Assembly: GCA_023265995.1 (NCBI GenBank)
Contig: JAHFSA010000002.1
Location: 384,814 to 448,813 of the forward strand
DNA: 64,000 nucleotides
Reading direction: 5' to 3'
Source: Perlucidibaca sp.
GTDB lineage: Bacteria > Pseudomonadota > Gammaproteobacteria > Pseudomonadales > Moraxellaceae
Shown: in pieces, positions 1-8,666 of the stretch
Layout: each line of letters starts with the position of its first letter
How positions within the stretch are numbered: position 1 is the stretch's first letter
The notes under the pieces: model-generated
What the model was told of the DNA's origin: nothing
The model's database searches: none
The model's input: only the letters and a program-made list of their open reading frames with translations
Translations under genes and position numbers: made by a program

Positions 1-562
1 GCAGGCGCTTGCTGGCCAGACGCACGAGCAGCGCCGCGAACGGGCCGACGATGAAGAGCAGCATCGACAGGCGCCAGTTGGTGTAGAGCAGATAGCCGAA
101 GAGACCGATGACGATGGCGCCTTCGCGCACGATGGTCTTGAGCGCTTCCGACGCCGCCGCGGTGACCTGCTCGACGTTGTAGAGCAGCTTGGCGGCGATG
201 TGGCCGGGCGAGTTGTCGTGGTAGTAGCGCGCCGGCAGCACCAGCAGCTTGTCGAACAGGTCCATGCGCAGGGCATAGACGACATTGCGCGACACCATGG
301 ACATGTAATAGCCGCCCATGAAGCTGGTCACGCCACGCACGAAGAAGAGCACGATGATCAGCACCGGAAACATGTTCTTGGCGCTTTGATCCTGATCCTG
401 GATGGCGGTGATGATGAACTTGAGCAACTGCGCCGCCGCCCACTCGGTCTGGGCATTGGCCACGAAGCCGACCACGGCCAGGGCGAACAGCTTCCAGTAG
501 CGACGGGTGTAGCCGAGCAGACGCTTGTAGGACGTCCAGCTGTCAATCGGAGAGGCAGTCAT
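1..562 (-). CDS. msbA: Lipid A export ATP-binding/permease MsbA (3' part outside window)
   Basis: Flips lipid A-core across the inner membrane. Only the N-terminal ~187 residues are in the window; the gene runs off the left edge. The translation begins MTASPIDSWTSYKRLLGYTR and continues into an ABC-exporter transmembrane domain, with the family-typical stretches RYYHDNSPGHIAAKLLYNVEQV and EALKTIVREGAIVIGLF. The nucleotide-binding domain lies outside. The ATG is preceded by AAGG. It is the last gene seen of a leftward comEC-exbB-exbD-msbA run, 14 bp after exbD, an order common in gammaproteobacteria (lpxK often follows). Identity rests on sequence features plus synteny. Confidence 0.9.
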   Translation of the reverse strand, partial: MTASPIDSWTSYKRLLGYTRRYWKLFALAVVGFVANAQTEWAAAQLLKFIITAIQDQDQSAKNMFPVLIIVLFFVRGVTSFMGGYYMSMVSRNVVYALRMDLFDKLLVLPARYYHDNSPGHIAAKLLYNVEQVTAAASEALKTIVREGAIVIGLFGYLLYTNWRLSMLLFIVGPFAALLVRLASKRL

Positions 563-576
563 GGGAAGACCTTGAT

Positions 577-1002
577 TCAGTGGGGTTTGGCAGAGGCATC
601 ACGCGTGCCTATGCCGAGATTGCGGAAGCCGAGCTGCCCGGCAAGATCCATGACCGTGACCACAGCCTGATGCGGCGCCATGCCATCGGCGGAAATGATG
701 AAGGGCATGTCGCGCTTGCCGGCGGTGGAGGAGACGATGGCCTCGCGCAGCACGGCAGCATCCTTGCCGGCCAGCGGCTTGCCGTTGACGGCGTACTGGC
801 CGCGCGCATCCACCGACACTTCAATGGCCTTGGCCTTGCCGGCGACCATCGCGGCATCGGCCTTGGGCAGCTGGATCTGCAGCTTGCCGGTCTTGCTGAA
901 GGTGGTCGACAGCATGAAGAAGATGATCAGGAAGAGCAGGCAGTCAATCAGCGGCGTGAGATTGAGCTCTAGCGGATCCTGGGCCGGGCGCTTGAATTTC
1001 AC
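577..1002 (-). CDS. exbD: ExbD/TolR family biopolymer transport protein
   Basis: Energy-transducing partner of ExbB in the inner membrane, coupling proton-motive force to TonB-like envelope processes. 141 residues, the family's usual size. It has a short cytoplasmic N-terminus (KFKRPAQDPLELNLTPLIDCLLFLIIFFML) with the single transmembrane helix at about residues 15-35 and the conserved membrane Asp (LIDCLLFL), then a periplasmic domain. It starts with GTG behind a strong GAGGAGG site and overlaps the exbB stop by 4 bp (GTGA), so the two are translationally coupled. This exbBD pair sits between comEC and msbA, an arrangement known from Acinetobacter and Pseudomonas. The true client system is not shown by the sequence. 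Confidence 0.9.
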   Translation of the reverse strand: MKFKRPAQDPLELNLTPLIDCLLFLIIFFMLSTTFSKTGKLQIQLPKADAAMVAGKAKAIEVSVDARGQYAVNGKPLAGKDAAVLREAIVSSTAGKRDMPFIISADGMAPHQAVVTVMDLAGQLGFRNLGIGTRDASAKPH

Positions 1003-1631
1003 GCACCCTCCTCGCGGATGTCGACTTCGCGATCGCCATGCAGCATGTCGACCAGCTTGACCGCCTGCTGCTCCATGCGCACGGTCAGGGTGATGATGTG
1101 GCGCAGGTAGTAGCGGTGCATGATCATGGCCGGGATGGCCACGAAAATACCGCCGGCAGTGGTCACCAGCGCCTTGGAGATGCCGCCGGCCAGCGCCGTG
1201 GGATCGCCGAGGCCGCCCGAGGACGCCACCAGGAAGGCATCGATGATGCCGATGACCGTGCCGAGCAGGCCGAGCAGCGGCGAGATCAGCGCAATGGTGC
1301 CGAGCAGCGACAGGTAGCGCTCGAGCTCGTGGATGACGACAGAGGCGGCATCCTCGATGCTTTCCTTCATGATGGCGCGGCCATGACGGGCATTGATGAG
1401 GCCGGCCGCCAGCAGCGTGCCCAGCGGCGAACCATCTTTCAGACGACGGAGCGCATCGCCCTGGAGCTCGCCGGCCTGGAGCTGGGTCCAGACATCAGCC
1501 AGCAGATGCGGCGGCGCCACCCGGCGACTGCGCAAGGTCCAGGCGCGCTCGAGAATGATGGCCAGTGCCAGTGTCGAGGCCAGCAGCAAAGGCAGCATCA
1601 ACCAGCCGCCAGATTTCACCATCTCCCACAC
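999..1631 (-). CDS. exbB: ExbB/TolQ/MotA proton channel family protein
   Basis: Inner-membrane proton-channel subunit working with the adjacent ExbD. 210 residues with three hydrophobic segments (about 9-27, 110-135 and 150-175) and the family core SLLGTIALISPLLGLLGTVIGIIDAF followed by ALVTTAGGIFVAIPAM. The frame stays open much further upstream, overlapping comEC in another frame. The GTG at 1631 is preferred because GAGAGGAG lies 8 bp before it and the resulting N-terminus (VWEMVKSGGWLMLPLLL) matches the usual family start. The gene follows comEC by about 30 bp on the same strand and is coupled to exbD. Confidence 0.9.
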   Translation of the reverse strand: MWEMVKSGGWLMLPLLLASTLALAIILERAWTLRSRRVAPPHLLADVWTQLQAGELQGDALRRLKDGSPLGTLLAAGLINARHGRAIMKESIEDAASVVIHELERYLSLLGTIALISPLLGLLGTVIGIIDAFLVASSGGLGDPTALAGGISKALVTTAGGIFVAIPAMIMHRYYLRHIITLTVRMEQQAVKLVDMLHGDREVDIREEGA

Positions 1632-1662
1632 GGGCAATACTCCTCTCACTTTGGCCGCTACT

Positions 1663-4047
1663 CTACGGGAACGCCGGCAGAGCGCCAAGCATTGACAGGG
1701 CCTCGGAGCCTGACCGGTCGGCCGAGCTGACAGGAAACAGCCAATAATGGTCCTGTTCCAGTCGCCAGCGCCTGACCACGGGCCATTTTCCGGCCGAGAC
1801 GAAGTCATAGCGCAGGGCGCCGGTCTCGTCGCTGCGCCAGCCAGGCACGCCCATGCCGGCCAGTCGGCGCAGCACGGAAGGCGACGGATGCCGGTAGCGA
1901 TTGCGATAGCCGACAGAGGCAATGGCCTCGCGCGGCCTGACCGCGCGCAGAAAGGCCGGCGTGCTCGATGTCCTGCTGCCGTGATGCCCGAGCACCAGCA
2001 GATCGGCGCGCAGCAGCGCGGCATTGCCGGCCAGCAGCACACGCTCGCCGGGAGCCTCGAGGTCGCCGGGCAGCAGCACCACCTGCCCCATCGCCTCTAT
2101 GCGCAGCACGCAGGAATGATTGTTCTCGTTACCCGTGACCCGCGGCGATGGCCAGAGCATGGTGAAGCGCACGCCATCCCAGCGCCATGACTGCCCGGCC
2201 CGGCAGGCCTGCCATGGCGGTCGTGACGGTAGCGGCCAGGTCGCCAGCAACGACGGCCAGACACCCAGCACCTGACGCACCGGCAAGGCCCGCAGCAATG
2301 AACCGGCACCACCGGTGTGATCGACATGATCATGGCTGAGCACCACCACATCGAGACGGTGCACATCCCACCAGCGCAGATACGGCAGGATGACGCGGCT
2401 GCCGGCATCGGCGGCAGGCCCCATGGGCGGCCCGGTATCGAAGAGCAGGTTGTGTCCGGCCGTCTGCACATGTACCGCCAGACCCTGGCCGACATCGAGC
2501 ACGGTCACCCGCATCTGGCCCGGCGCCAGCGCGGGCTGCGGCCACAGCACCGCCAGCAGAGGAATGCCTGCCAGCGCACGCCCGGGCAGGGCGCGGGGCA
2601 TCAGCAGCAAGGCCAGCAGCAGCGCCAGCCAGAGCACGGAAAGACCGGGCAACGCCAGCTCACCGAGCGCGCCGGGCCAGGCCGCGACAGCGGCGAGCAG
2701 ACTGTCGAGCCGGGCCATGAGCCAGATCGCGACCTGCCAGCAGAGATCGCTGGCTGGCTCGTTGCAGGGCCAGAGCAGGAGGCCGAGCATGGCCAGCGGG
2801 ACAACGGCAAAGGTGACCCAAGGAATCGCGATCAGGTTGACCGGCAGGCTGACCCAGCTCACGCGCGCAAACATGGCCAGGGTCAGCGGCATCAGCCCCC
2901 AGGTCGCCAGCCATTGCGCCCGCAGCGCGGCCCGCCAGCCACCCTCCTCGCCCGGCGCCAGACCGCCGGTCATGAGCAGGGCAACGGCGGCGAACGACAG
3001 CCAGAGGCCGACCGCATGCACCGCCAGCGGATCACAGGCCAGGACGATGGCCAGCGCCGCCAGCAGGACCTGGCGGCCGCCATATTCACCCGGCAGCCAG
3101 CGCACCAGCACCAGTACGCCGAGCATGATCAGCGTGCGCTGCGCCGGCAGCTCCATGCCGGCCAGCAGTCCGTAGCCGCAGGCCGCCAGCCAGCCGGCAA
3201 GACCGGCAAGACGATGCGCCGGCAAGCGCACGGCAGCACCCGGCAGACGCAGCCAGGCCCTCTGCACCAGCCATCCGGTCAGCCAGGCCAGCATGGTCAG
3301 ATGTGTTCCGGAAATTGCCACGAGATGCGTGATGCCGGTGCGCCCGTAGCGTTCCCAGGCAGCCGGCGTGATGCCGACACGATCGCCGGTGAGCAGCGCC
3401 AGCACCGTGCCGGTCGCCTCGGGATGGTCGTGGAAGCGCGTCAGCAGACGCTGCCGTATCTGCCAGCGCAGACCGTCGAGCGAAGCCTCGGCCGCTTGCA
3501 GGCGCTGCCCGTAGCGCGCCCGACCGGTCGCGCCCACCCGCTCCTGATGCCACCAGCGCTCAGCATCGAAACCGCCCGGATTCTGCAGGCCGTGCGGTCG
3601 CTTCAAACGCAGCTGCAACTGCCAGCGCTCGCCCGGGCGCACTTCCCCAGACGTTTGCAGGCTGACCTGCCAGAGTGCTCCGGTGCTGACACAGGGACCG
3701 ACCTCGGGCCGCAAGCGCAGGCTCAGCGCACCCGACTGCGTCGGCTCCGGCAAGCCGATGATCCTGCCGCGAACAACGAGCATGCGACCCTCGCAGGACG
3801 CCGGCAGCCAGCTCGCGAGCTGACGCGAAGCCACCCAGGCCGAGGCCTGCAAACCCGCCATCAGCCCCAGCAGAAGCGGCAGCAACAGGCGCGCTCCCGG
3901 CATGCCGGCCGGACCTCCAGCCAGCCTCGGCAGCAGCAGGCAGAACACCGCCGCCAGTGCCGTCAGCCAGACCGGCAGAGCATCGAGATGGCTGCGCCAG
4001 AGCAGCGCGGAAACACCGGCCACCCAGCCCCAGAGGAATCCTTCCAT
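1663..4047 (-). CDS. comEC: DNA internalization competence protein ComEC/Rec2
   Basis: Inner-membrane channel for single-stranded DNA uptake in natural transformation. 794 residues from the ATG at 4047, which has AAGGAG 10 bp upstream; an in-frame extension to 4125 lacks a better site. Domain order: N-terminal hydrophobic segments and DUF4131 region; the Competence domain with LLTGDRVGI and ITHLVAISGTHLTML at about residues 215-245; a long multi-helix membrane region; and a C-terminal metallo-beta-lactamase-like domain with SHDHVDHTGG (about 567-577) and LGHHGSRTSSTPAFL. All expected domains are present, so the gene looks intact. It is followed by exbB-exbD-msbA and is divergent from the DUF2062 gene. 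Confidence 0.93.
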   Translation of the reverse strand: MEGFLWGWVAGVSALLWRSHLDALPVWLTALAAVFCLLLPRLAGGPAGMPGARLLLPLLLGLMAGLQASAWVASRQLASWLPASCEGRMLVVRGRIIGLPEPTQSGALSLRLRPEVGPCVSTGALWQVSLQTSGEVRPGERWQLQLRLKRPHGLQNPGGFDAERWWHQERVGATGRARYGQRLQAAEASLDGLRWQIRQRLLTRFHDHPEATGTVLALLTGDRVGITPAAWERYGRTGITHLVAISGTHLTMLAWLTGWLVQRAWLRLPGAAVRLPAHRLAGLAGWLAACGYGLLAGMELPAQRTLIMLGVLVLVRWLPGEYGGRQVLLAALAIVLACDPLAVHAVGLWLSFAAVALLMTGGLAPGEEGGWRAALRAQWLATWGLMPLTLAMFARVSWVSLPVNLIAIPWVTFAVVPLAMLGLLLWPCNEPASDLCWQVAIWLMARLDSLLAAVAAWPGALGELALPGLSVLWLALLLALLLMPRALPGRALAGIPLLAVLWPQPALAPGQMRVTVLDVGQGLAVHVQTAGHNLLFDTGPPMGPAADAGSRVILPYLRWWDVHRLDVVVLSHDHVDHTGGAGSLLRALPVRQVLGVWPSLLATWPLPSRPPWQACRAGQSWRWDGVRFTMLWPSPRVTGNENNHSCVLRIEAMGQVVLLPGDLEAPGERVLLAGNAALLRADLLVLGHHGSRTSSTPAFLRAVRPREAIASVGYRNRYRHPSPSVLRRLAGMGVPGWRSDETGALRYDFVSAGKWPVVRRWRLEQDHYWLFPVSSADRSGSEALSMLGALPAFP

Positions 4048-4147
4048 GGCGGCCACACTCCTTGTGTCCGATACAGTCCTGTCCTCAAGGCAGTGTAGAC
4101 TAGCCCCTGCCATCCGGCCGGCCACCAGGAGCCATCAGAACAACAAC

Positions 4148-4714
4148 ATGCCGAAAGCCCTCCTGAAACGTTACATGCCCGACCCTGACAAGATCCTGGC
4201 CGCCCGCTCGCTGGGCTTTCTCGGCGACCGCCTGAGAGACCCGAGCATCTGGCATCTCAATCGCCGCTCGGCATCGGGAGCCGTGTTCTGGGGCTTGTTC
4301 TGCGCTTTCCTGCCCATGCCCATGCAGATGATTCCGGCCGCGCTCGGCGTGCTCGCCTTTCGCTTCAACCTGCCGCTGACCATGCTGCTGGCCTGGCTGA
4401 CCAATCCGCTGACCTGGCTGCCCTGCATGTATATCGCCTACGAGGCCGGCACCTGGGTGACCGGCGCGGCCTCGCTAAGCTTCAGTGAAGTGCATGTCGT
4501 GCTGGATCGTCTCGGCGACATGCTGTCGGGGGGACATGCCCATGAGGGCAAGGGTGCGCTGCACCTGTATCTGAAGACCTTCGTGATCGGCTGCTTCATG
4601 GTCGGCAGCCTGCTCGGCAGCAGCGGCTATGTGCTCATGCGCCTGTACTGGCGCTGGCATGTGGTGCGTGCCTGGCGGCAGCGTGCCGAACGCAGGGCCG
4701 GCACGCCATCCTGA
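4148..4714 (+). CDS. DUF2062 membrane protein
   Basis: 188-residue membrane protein of the DUF2062 family, function unknown. It begins MPKALLKRYMPDPDKILAAR, typical of the family, and carries the conserved stretch FCAFLPMPMQMIPAALGVLAFRFNLPLTMLLAWLTNPLTWLP, with hydrophobic segments at about residues 45-70, 80-105 and 150-175. The ATG at 4148 was chosen from this N-terminus; the only AGGAG is 16 bp upstream, longer than usual. It is divergent from comEC, and its stop abuts the lolD stop directly (4714/4715), so the two genes converge with no spacer. Members of this family are often found beside comEC in Pseudomonadales. Confidence 0.85.
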   Translation: MPKALLKRYMPDPDKILAARSLGFLGDRLRDPSIWHLNRRSASGAVFWGLFCAFLPMPMQMIPAALGVLAFRFNLPLTMLLAWLTNPLTWLPCMYIAYEAGTWVTGAASLSFSEVHVVLDRLGDMLSGGHAHEGKGALHLYLKTFVIGCFMVGSLLGSSGYVLMRLYWRWHVVRAWRQRAERRAGTPS

Positions 4715-5398
4715 TCATTCCGCCGCGCTGAGCACTCCACGCTCCATGCGCAGGCGGCGATGCGCCAGCGCCGCCAGGCGTTCCTCGTGCGTGACGATGA
4801 TGAAGCTGGTACCCAGAGACTCGTTGAGCTCGACGATGAGCTGATGAATGCTCTCGGCGGTATCGCGATCGAGATTGCCGGTAGGCTCGTCGGCCAGCAC
4901 CACGGCCGGGCGCGTCACCAGGGCGCGCGCCAGGGCCACGCGCTGACGCTCGCCACCGGACAGCTCCGCCGGCTTGTGCTGCAGACGCTCACCCAGCCCG
5001 ACACGGCGCAGCAGTTCGCTGGCATCGCGCTCGGCATCGGCGATCGAACCACCACCCAGCACCACCGGCAGTGACACGTTTTCCAGTGCGGTGAATTCCG
5101 GCAGCAGATGATGCAACTGGTAGACGAAGCCCATGTGCCGGTTGCGCAGACGGCTGCGCTCGCTTTCGCTGGCCGCGCCGAGGTCATGCTGGAGCAATTG
5201 CACACGCCCGCTCGACGGCTGTTCGAGACCGCCGAGCAGATGCAGCAGCGTGGTCTTGCCCGAGCCGGAACGGCCGATGATGGCGACGCGCTCGCCGCGC
5301 TTGACGCTCAGCGTGACGCCATTGAGCACATGCAGGGCTTCCGGGCCTTCGCGAAAGGTCTGCCGCAGATCGTCGGCATGGAGAACGACATCACTCAT
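4715..5398 (-). CDS. lolD: Lipoprotein-releasing system ATP-binding protein LolD
   Basis: ATPase of the Lol transporter that extracts mature lipoproteins from the inner membrane and hands them to LolA. 227 residues with a full ABC set: Walker A GRSGSGKTTLL (about 42-52), Q-loop region MGFVYQLHHLLPEFTALENV (the YQ-hLLPEFta motif typical of LolD), signature LSGGERQRVALARAL, Walker B VVLADEPTGNLD and the switch His in IIVTHEE. Its start overlaps the end of the permease gene by 8 bp, so both come from one leftward transcript. Confidence 0.94.
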   Translation of the reverse strand: MSDVVLHADDLRQTFREGPEALHVLNGVTLSVKRGERVAIIGRSGSGKTTLLHLLGGLEQPSSGRVQLLQHDLGAASESERSRLRNRHMGFVYQLHHLLPEFTALENVSLPVVLGGGSIADAERDASELLRRVGLGERLQHKPAELSGGERQRVALARALVTRPAVVLADEPTGNLDRDTAESIHQLIVELNESLGTSFIIVTHEERLAALAHRRLRMERGVLSAAE

Positions 5399-6626
5399 AG
5401 CGCAGGGCCTCGGCGGGCTGGATGCGACCGGCCTGACGCGCCGGATAGATGGTCGCCAGGAAGCTGAGACCGAAAGCCGTCAGGCTGACCCAGAGCACAT
5501 CGCCCCAGTCCAGATGCGACGGCAGATAGTTGACGAAATAGGCATCGAAGAGATGCACGCCGGACAGGCGCTCGTAGAAGCTGGCGAGGTCGCTGACGGT
5601 CAGCGACAGCAGCACGCCAAGCGCGACCCCGGCGATGGTGCCGCCAAAGCCGACGGCCGTGCCCTGCACCAGGAAGACGCGCTGGATCATGCCCGGCGTG
5701 GCGCCCAGCGTACGCAGGATGGCGATGTCCGACTTCTTGTCGTTGACCACCATGACCAGGCTGGACACGATGTTGAACGCCGCCACCGCCACGATGAGCA
5801 GCAGCAGCAGCGACATCATGGCCTTTTCCATCTTGATGGCGTTGAACAGATTGCCCTGGGTCTGCGTCCAGTCGCTGGCATAGAAGAACGGCGGCAGGCG
5901 CGAGAGCAGACGCTCGTTGACAGCACGCGCCTGGAACAGGTCATCGACCTTGAGGCGCACGCCCTGGACCTTGTTGCCGATGCGCAGCATGCGGCCGGCA
6001 TCGGCATAGTGGACATAGGCCAGCAGGCCGTCGACCTCGGCACCGACCTTGAAGATGCCGGTCACGGTGAAGCGTTTGAAGCGGGGAATCACGCCGGCGG
6101 CACTGAGCGTGGCCTCGGGCAGCACCAGCGTGACCGGATCGCCGACCTGCACGCCCAGGCTGCTGGCGAGCTGACGACCGAGAACAATGCCGAACTCGCC
6201 GTCACGCAGACTGTCCATGGTGCCTTCGACCATGAACTGGGGCAGGATCGACACCTTCTTTTCCAGCGCCGGATCGATGCCGGTGATCATGGCGCCGTTG
6301 ACCTGGCCATTGGCGGTGAGCATGCCCTGCACCTGCGACATCGGCGCCGCGGCGGCGACACCCGGCGTCTTCTCCGCCAGCGCGATCAGCTGCTGCCAGT
6401 TCTGCATGGGTTCGGTCGCGGTCAGCGTGGCCTGCGGCACCATGCCGAGGATGCGCTGCTTGAGTTCGCGATCGAAGCCGTTCATGACCGAGAGCACGGT
6501 GATCAGCACCGCCACGCCGAGCATGAGACCGATCATGGAGCTGAGCGACATGAAGGAAATGAAACGCTCGCGCCGACGCGCACGCGTGTAGCGCAGACCG
6601 ATGAAAACAGAGAGAGGCTTGAACAT
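5391..6626 (-). CDS. Lipoprotein-releasing ABC transporter permease (LolC/LolE/LolF type)
   Basis: 411-residue FtsX-type permease of the Lol system. It has an N-terminal membrane helix (SFMSLSSMIGLMLGVAVLITVLSVMNGFD, about 25-53), a large periplasmic domain (about 55-265), and three C-terminal helices (about 270-300, 315-345, 375-400). The motif NGFDRELKQRILGMVPQATL is characteristic of LolC/E. Only one permease is encoded next to lolD here. That fits either LolE with lolC elsewhere or the single LolF permease found in part of the gammaproteobacteria; the window cannot decide, so no symbol is given. The gene overlaps lolD by 8 bp. Confidence 0.9.
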   Translation of the reverse strand: MFKPLSVFIGLRYTRARRRERFISFMSLSSMIGLMLGVAVLITVLSVMNGFDRELKQRILGMVPQATLTATEPMQNWQQLIALAEKTPGVAAAAPMSQVQGMLTANGQVNGAMITGIDPALEKKVSILPQFMVEGTMDSLRDGEFGIVLGRQLASSLGVQVGDPVTLVLPEATLSAAGVIPRFKRFTVTGIFKVGAEVDGLLAYVHYADAGRMLRIGNKVQGVRLKVDDLFQARAVNERLLSRLPPFFYASDWTQTQGNLFNAIKMEKAMMSLLLLLIVAVAAFNIVSSLVMVVNDKKSDIAILRTLGATPGMIQRVFLVQGTAVGFGGTIAGVALGVLLSLTVSDLASFYERLSGVHLFDAYFVNYLPSHLDWGDVLWVSLTAFGLSFLATIYPARQAGRIQPAEALRYE

Positions 6627-6743
6627 AGTGGCGGATTAGATCACAGCTGCCGACAGGCGTCACACCACATTCACGTTCATGGCTACACTGTCGATTACCT
6701 ATCCTGCGGAATACCGCGCAAGACAGTCACCAGGTTGCCTGCC

Positions 6744-7472
6744 ATGAAGATCATCGGCCACCGCGGCGCCCGCCGCGAAGCCCCGGAAAACACCTTAGCC
6801 GGTTTCCGCCACCTGCGCGCACTGGGTGTGCGTGCCGTCGAATTCGATATCCAGGTCAGTGCCGATGGCAAGCTGGTCATCATCCATGATGCCGCGCTCG
6901 ACCGCACCACCTCGGGCAAGGGCAGTGTCAGCGAATACCTCGCCACCGAACTGGCAGCGCTCGATGCCTGCCATGTCGCCTTCCCCGACTGGCCGTCCGG
7001 CGAGGGCGTGCCGCGCCTGGAAGACGTGCTCGGCCTGCTGCCCGACTTCGATCATCTCGAACTGGAAGTGAAGGCCGCCTCGGCGCAGGACGAAGCCGCC
7101 GTCATCGCCCGCCTGCCGGCGCTCTGGGAGCGCTTCGGCCTGGCCGGGCGCGCCCGCACGACCTCGTTCAATCCGCGCTATCTGCAAGGCATCAAGGATG
7201 CCGCCCCGCACATCACGCGCGGCTTCCTGTTCGAGGAGAACTTCGCCGGCGATCCCGTCAGCACCGCCCTCAGCCTCGGCTGCACCTCGCTGGGTCCGCA
7301 CCAGGCCCGCTGCACGCCGGAGCTGGTGGCGGCCGCCCATGCCGCCGGACTGATCGTCTCGACCTGGACCGTGAACACGCGCGAACGCGCCCGCGAACTC
7401 GCCGCCATGGGAGTGGATGGCCTCATTACCGACGTGCCGACACAGGCACTGACATGGTTCGCTGCAGGCTGA
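6744..7472 (+). CDS. ugpQ: Glycerophosphodiester phosphodiesterase
   Basis: Hydrolyses glycerophosphodiesters to glycerol-3-phosphate and an alcohol. 242 residues, cytoplasmic (no signal peptide), the length of UgpQ. The GDPD motifs are clear: IIGHRGARREAPENTLAGF (His and Arg at residues 5-6, Glu at 13), AVEFDIQVSADGKLVIIHDAALDRTTSGKG (Glu/Asp metal ligands and the second catalytic His), LELEVKA, and the C-terminal STWTVN...GVDGLITDVP. The ATG at 6744 is the natural start; the frame stays open far upstream only because it runs antisense to the Lol genes. It is divergent from the Lol operon and convergent with the M48 peptidase gene, with the repeat element 7498-7671 between. A functional link to glpD (8667-10238) is possible through glycerol-3-phosphate. 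Confidence 0.92.
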   Translation: MKIIGHRGARREAPENTLAGFRHLRALGVRAVEFDIQVSADGKLVIIHDAALDRTTSGKGSVSEYLATELAALDACHVAFPDWPSGEGVPRLEDVLGLLPDFDHLELEVKAASAQDEAAVIARLPALWERFGLAGRARTTSFNPRYLQGIKDAAPHITRGFLFEENFAGDPVSTALSLGCTSLGPHQARCTPELVAAAHAAGLIVSTWTVNTRERARELAAMGVDGLITDVPTQALTWFAAG

Positions 7473-7497
7473 AGATCACGTCTGCGCAGGCGGCACA

Positions 7498-7671
7498 AAG
7501 AGGAGGGTACTGTCTTTAAAAACCCGCCGTGAACCCGCCCAGCCAGCGTGTTACATCACGCTGGCGTTCATGCGGTTCGGAGCGCTCTCCGAAATGTCCC
7601 GCATTCACCCCTGGGGGCTCGGGCTCGGCATCCCTGCCTCGCACGGTTTTTAAAGACAGTACCCTCCTCTT
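7498..7671. repeat. Intergenic hairpin element, copy 1 (conserved core, private arms)
   Basis: A perfect 27-bp inverted repeat (arms 7498-7524 and 7645-7671) encloses a 120-bp core. Read on the minus strand, the core starts GTGCGAGGCAGGGATGCCGA and ends TTCACGGCGG, nearly the same as in copy 2 at 25264-25379, but the arm sequences of the two copies are unrelated. Relative to copy 2, the core carries about 70 extra bases that fold into further hairpins: CCAGCGTG/CACGCTGG around a 6-nt loop, and TTCGGAG/CTCCGAA around AGCG inside ATGCGG/CCGCAT. It lies between convergent genes (ugpQ and the M48 peptidase) and may act as a two-way terminator. No ORF is supported here; this also accounts for the gene-free stretch 7473-7743. 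Confidence 0.8.
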
Positions 7672-7743
7672 CGCACCACTCATCACGGGCGGCTGCCAGC
7701 ACATGTGAAACAGCATGCTGGTGCCACCTCCACGAACGAATCG

Positions 7744-8598
7744 TCAGCTCGTGCGCGGCACGATCTGACGCACGGCCGGCGGATTGCGGAGAGCCTGGTT
7801 GTAGAGCGGCATGACCTTGGGGATGGCCGCCTGCAGACCCTGGATGCGCTGCGGGCCCGAGGGATGGGTGCTGAGGAAGGACGGGCCGTTGCCGGCGCCG
7901 GCCTGACCCATCTTCTGCCACAGCGAAACCGCGGCATTGGGGTTGTAGCCGGCACGCGCCAGCAGCTCCAGCCCCATGATGTCGGCCTCCGACTCCTGGC
8001 CACGGCTGTGCGGCAGGGTCAGCGCCAGCTGGGCTGCCGTCTGCATGAGCTGGGCACTGCCCGCCGACATGCCGGTGGCAATGGCGAGCACGTTCATGCC
8101 CATCTGCTGGGCAGCACTCTGCGACATGCGCTCGCGACCATGCTCGCGCAGGGCGTGCGCCATTTCATGACCCATGATGGCCGCGATCTCGTCATCGCTG
8201 AGCTTGAGCTTGTTGATGATGCCGGTGAAGAACATGATCTTGCCGCCGGATGCGCAATAGGCATTGAGCTCATCCTTGGTCTGCAGGTTGACCTCCCACT
8301 GCCAGGACAGCGCATCGGGGCGGAACACGGTGGCCTGCGGAATCAGCCGGTCGGCAATGCGGCGGATGCGCTCCAGGTTGGCGCGATCGGTATTGAGCGC
8401 ACTCGCGCCACGCGCCTTGGTCAGCTCGGCACGATAGGACTGCAACGCCGCCGAGTTGGCTTCCGCGCTGGACAGCAGCATGAACTGGCTGCGGTTGATG
8501 CCGGTGGCACCTTGCTGCGTGGTGCTGACACAGGCGGTCAGGCTGATGGCCATGGCAGCGGCAAGCGCCAGCGGGCGCAGGAAGCGGGTGGACGACAT
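7744..8598 (-). CDS. M48 family metallopeptidase lipoprotein
   Basis: 284-residue secreted zinc metallopeptidase of the M48B/LoiP-like group, probably attached to the outer membrane. A signal peptide is followed by a lipobox (AISLTAC, Cys at about residue 23). The catalytic motif HEMAHALREHG and the third ligand in ESEADIMGLELLARAGY are intact. The ATG at 8598 has AAGGAG 6 bp upstream, which settles the start against an in-frame extension to 8664. Such proteins (LoiP, YcaL, BepA relatives) degrade or help assemble outer-membrane proteins; the substrate here is unknown. Upstream is glpD on the same strand, with a 68-bp gap. Confidence 0.88.
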   Translation of the reverse strand: MSSTRFLRPLALAAAMAISLTACVSTTQQGATGINRSQFMLLSSAEANSAALQSYRAELTKARGASALNTDRANLERIRRIADRLIPQATVFRPDALSWQWEVNLQTKDELNAYCASGGKIMFFTGIINKLKLSDDEIAAIMGHEMAHALREHGRERMSQSAAQQMGMNVLAIATGMSAGSAQLMQTAAQLALTLPHSRGQESEADIMGLELLARAGYNPNAAVSLWQKMGQAGAGNGPSFLSTHPSGPQRIQGLQAAIPKVMPLYNQALRNPPAVRQIVPRTS

Positions 8599-8666
8599 GA
8601 AGCTCTCCTTGTACTGATCACGGACGGGCCTTGCCACCCGGGTCCGGGACCAGCCGGAAAGCACCC

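Noticed and set aside
2317-4098. 593-codon plus-strand open frame opposite comEC
   Set aside because: It mirrors the third-position bias of comEC and is rich in Gln, Arg and His with no domain. The same applies to the long frames opposite uvrC, recQ, the MATE gene and the desaturase at 62186.
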